DNA from: CAZVYN01 sp964631125
GTDB lineage: Bacteria; Eisenbacteria; RBG-16-71-46; CAIMUX01
NCBI GenBank assembly: GCA_964631125.1
Contig: CAZVYN010000120.1
Coordinates: forward strand, 1-7,095
DNA: 7,095 nucleotides
Reading direction: 5' to 3'
Of this stretch, positions 6,717 to 7,095 are shown in pieces. Below the pieces are notes generated by a model, which made no database searches, was not told the DNA's origin, and was given only the letters and a program-made list of their open reading frames with translations. Position 1 is the stretch's first letter. The number at the start of each line of letters is the position of its first letter. A program made the position numbers and the translations under genes.

Positions 6717-6865
6717 GGGGTCTCCTCGCGGGGGTTCGTGCGGCGAAAGATCGAGCACAGATCGGGTCGCGGGTCGCCGAAGGGGGATGGAGTTCGGCCG
6801 GAGCGCGGTGGATGGGAACGCAGGAACGCAGGATCGGAAAGGCGGGTCGAGAGAGCGATGTCCAA
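6713..6865 (-). CDS. Putative 50-codon leader ORF coupled to pyrR
   Basis: A TTG at 6865 opens a 50-codon frame with no internal stop; its TGA (6715-6713) overlaps the pyrR ATG as ATGA, the same junction type seen through the operon. AAGGAG at 6880-6875 lies nine bases upstream, an acceptable ribosome-binding distance. The predicted peptide (MDIALSTRLSDPAFLRS...NPREETP) is rich in Pro, Arg and Ser and shows no domain, so its role would be the act of translation rather than the product. The PyrR hairpin ends exactly where the AAGGAG begins. From memory, the Thermus pyrRBC operon was proposed to use a translated leader ORF in the same position. The SD, frame and overlap are seen directly; translation is inferred. 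The chance of a 50-codon open frame in GC-rich DNA is not small. Confidence 0.5.
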   Translation of the reverse strand: MDIALSTRLSDPAFLRSHPPRSGRTPSPFGDPRPDLCSIFRRTNPREETP

Positions 6866-7095
6866 GAGAAGAGGCTCCTTGCTGACCTCACAGGATCAGC
6901 TTAAAGGTCCGAAGGCGGTCGGCCGCAGTGCGGGCGAGACGGAAACTAACACGATGCTTTCGGGCGCGGCAACGGCCTCGATCGGCGCCGCGGTCGCGGT
7001 CGGCTTCACGCTTCACGCGCTCCTCCTGGGCGGGTCGCTTGGAAACGTCCTCGCGAATGGAGCGCCCACCGCCCCCGCCGCGAGCGCCGTGCCGG
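6858..7095 (+). CDS. N-terminus of a divergent membrane-anchored protein, cut by the window edge
   Basis: The frame is open from ATG 6858 to the edge (79 residues). Residues 1-32 are hydrophilic and positively charged (K3, R4, R5, K16, K19, R23). Residues about 34-59 form a hydrophobic helix (SGAATASIGAAVAVGFTLHALLLGG), followed by an Ala/Pro-rich linker (NGAPTAPAASAVP). This suggests a single-pass protein with a cytoplasmic N-terminus, the layout of TonB- or TolA-like energy transducers, but there is too little to name it. Start choice is uncertain. ATG 6858 has only GAGAGAG close by; TTG 6879 has AGAGG upstream; ATG 6954 has better downstream third-position GC but leaves no positive charge before the helix. 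I prefer 6858 for topology. That start makes the coding region antisense to the PyrR hairpin and leader ORF start, so the pyr promoter must lie inside this gene or overlap it. Confidence 0.5.
   Translation, partial: MSKRRGSLLTSQDQLKGPKAVGRSAGETETNTMLSGAATASIGAAVAVGFTLHALLLGGSLGNVLANGAPTAPAASAVP
6875..6880 (-). promoter_or_regulatory. Ribosome-binding site of the leader ORF, adjoining the PyrR hairpin
   Basis: AAGGAG lies immediately 3' of the last paired base of the PyrR-binding hairpin and nine bases before the TTG at 6865. A bound PyrR would fall inside the footprint of an initiating 30S subunit, so this position is what would make the hairpin a translational switch. Confidence 0.55.
6881..6900 (-). 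promoter_or_regulatory. PyrR-binding RNA hairpin
   Basis: On the minus strand the RNA reads GCUGAUCCUGUGAGGUCAGC. Seven consecutive pairs (five Watson-Crick GCUGA/UCAGC, then U-G and C-G) close the hexaloop CUGUGA. The known PyrR-binding loop has the core UCCNGNGAGGY with a CNGNGA hexaloop (from memory of the Bacillus sites), and every fixed position of that core is present here. Stem pairing and loop sequence therefore agree independently. The element sits 165 bases upstream of pyrR on its coding strand and directly before the AAGGAG of the leader ORF, exactly where a PyrR target is expected. No second copy was found in the window; Bacillus operons have three, whereas single sites occur in other lineages. 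UMP-bound PyrR should hold this hairpin and lower expression. Confidence 0.85.

Noticed and set aside
6714..6758. Earlier GTG start for pyrR at 6758
   Set aside because: It has no SD, lies within the putative leader ORF and adds residues outside the PyrR family. ATG 6716 has GAGGAG at good distance.
6776..6798. Hairpin GCCGAA/UUCGGC in the pyr leader as an intrinsic terminator
   Set aside because: The six-pair stem has an 11-base loop and is followed by GACCCG with no U-run, so it is unlikely to terminate by itself.
6815..6832. Tandem 8-bp repeat (GGAACGCA twice) and a 7-bp tandem (GGGTCGC twice, 6764-6777)
   Set aside because: Both are two-copy short repeats in GC-rich leader DNA with no symmetry or further copies. 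They do not indicate a CRISPR array, iteron or operator.
6943..6972. Promoter-like pair for the pyr operon (TTGCCG, 18 bases, TAGTTT on the minus strand)
   Set aside because: Only four and three of six positions match the standard boxes. The position is suitable, but the match is not better than chance, so it is not listed as a feature.

Overview
The window carries most of a de novo pyrimidine (UMP) biosynthesis operon, read on the minus strand from about 6900 down to position 1. In transcription order it holds a PyrR-binding RNA hairpin (6900-6881), a possible 50-codon leader ORF, pyrR (regulator), pyrB (aspartate carbamoyltransferase), pyrC (dihydroorotase), a large TPR lipoprotein that does not belong to the pathway, pyrK (electron-transfer subunit) and pyrD (class 1B dihydroorotate dehydrogenase). 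The first codons of a further gene run off the left edge. A divergent plus-strand gene encoding a membrane-anchored protein begins near 6858 and leaves by the right edge.

The genes cover three consecutive steps: carbamoyl-aspartate formation (PyrB), ring closure to dihydroorotate (PyrC) and oxidation to orotate (PyrDK, NAD-linked). PyrR would sense UMP/PRPP and shut the operon down. Carbamoyl-phosphate synthase, pyrE and pyrF are not visible; pyrE or pyrF could be the cut-off gene at the left edge. The junctions are very tight. Leader/pyrR, pyrR/pyrB, pyrC/lipoprotein, lipoprotein/pyrK and pyrK/pyrD each share four bases (NTGA), which suggests translational coupling. Only pyrB/pyrC has a gap (83 bp), and pyrC has the strongest Shine-Dalgarno (SD) sequence.

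The DNA is GC-rich with GTG and TTG starts. A Cys-anchored TPR lipoprotein with Ala after the cysteine implies a diderm bacterium. The sequence after the lipoprotein cysteine (CAYFNTFYFAKKHF) resembles, from memory, TPR lipoproteins of the FCB group and neighbouring lineages such as Gemmatimonadota or Eisenbacteria. The lineage call is tentative.

The two most interesting points are these. First, the operon leader: a near-consensus PyrR-binding loop abuts the ribosome-binding site of a leader ORF whose stop overlaps the pyrR start, over a C-rich, G-poor stretch with no intrinsic terminator. This suggests PyrR-controlled leader translation, perhaps combined with Rho-dependent polarity. Second, a 606-residue envelope lipoprotein is locked by overlaps on both sides into the middle of a pyrimidine operon.
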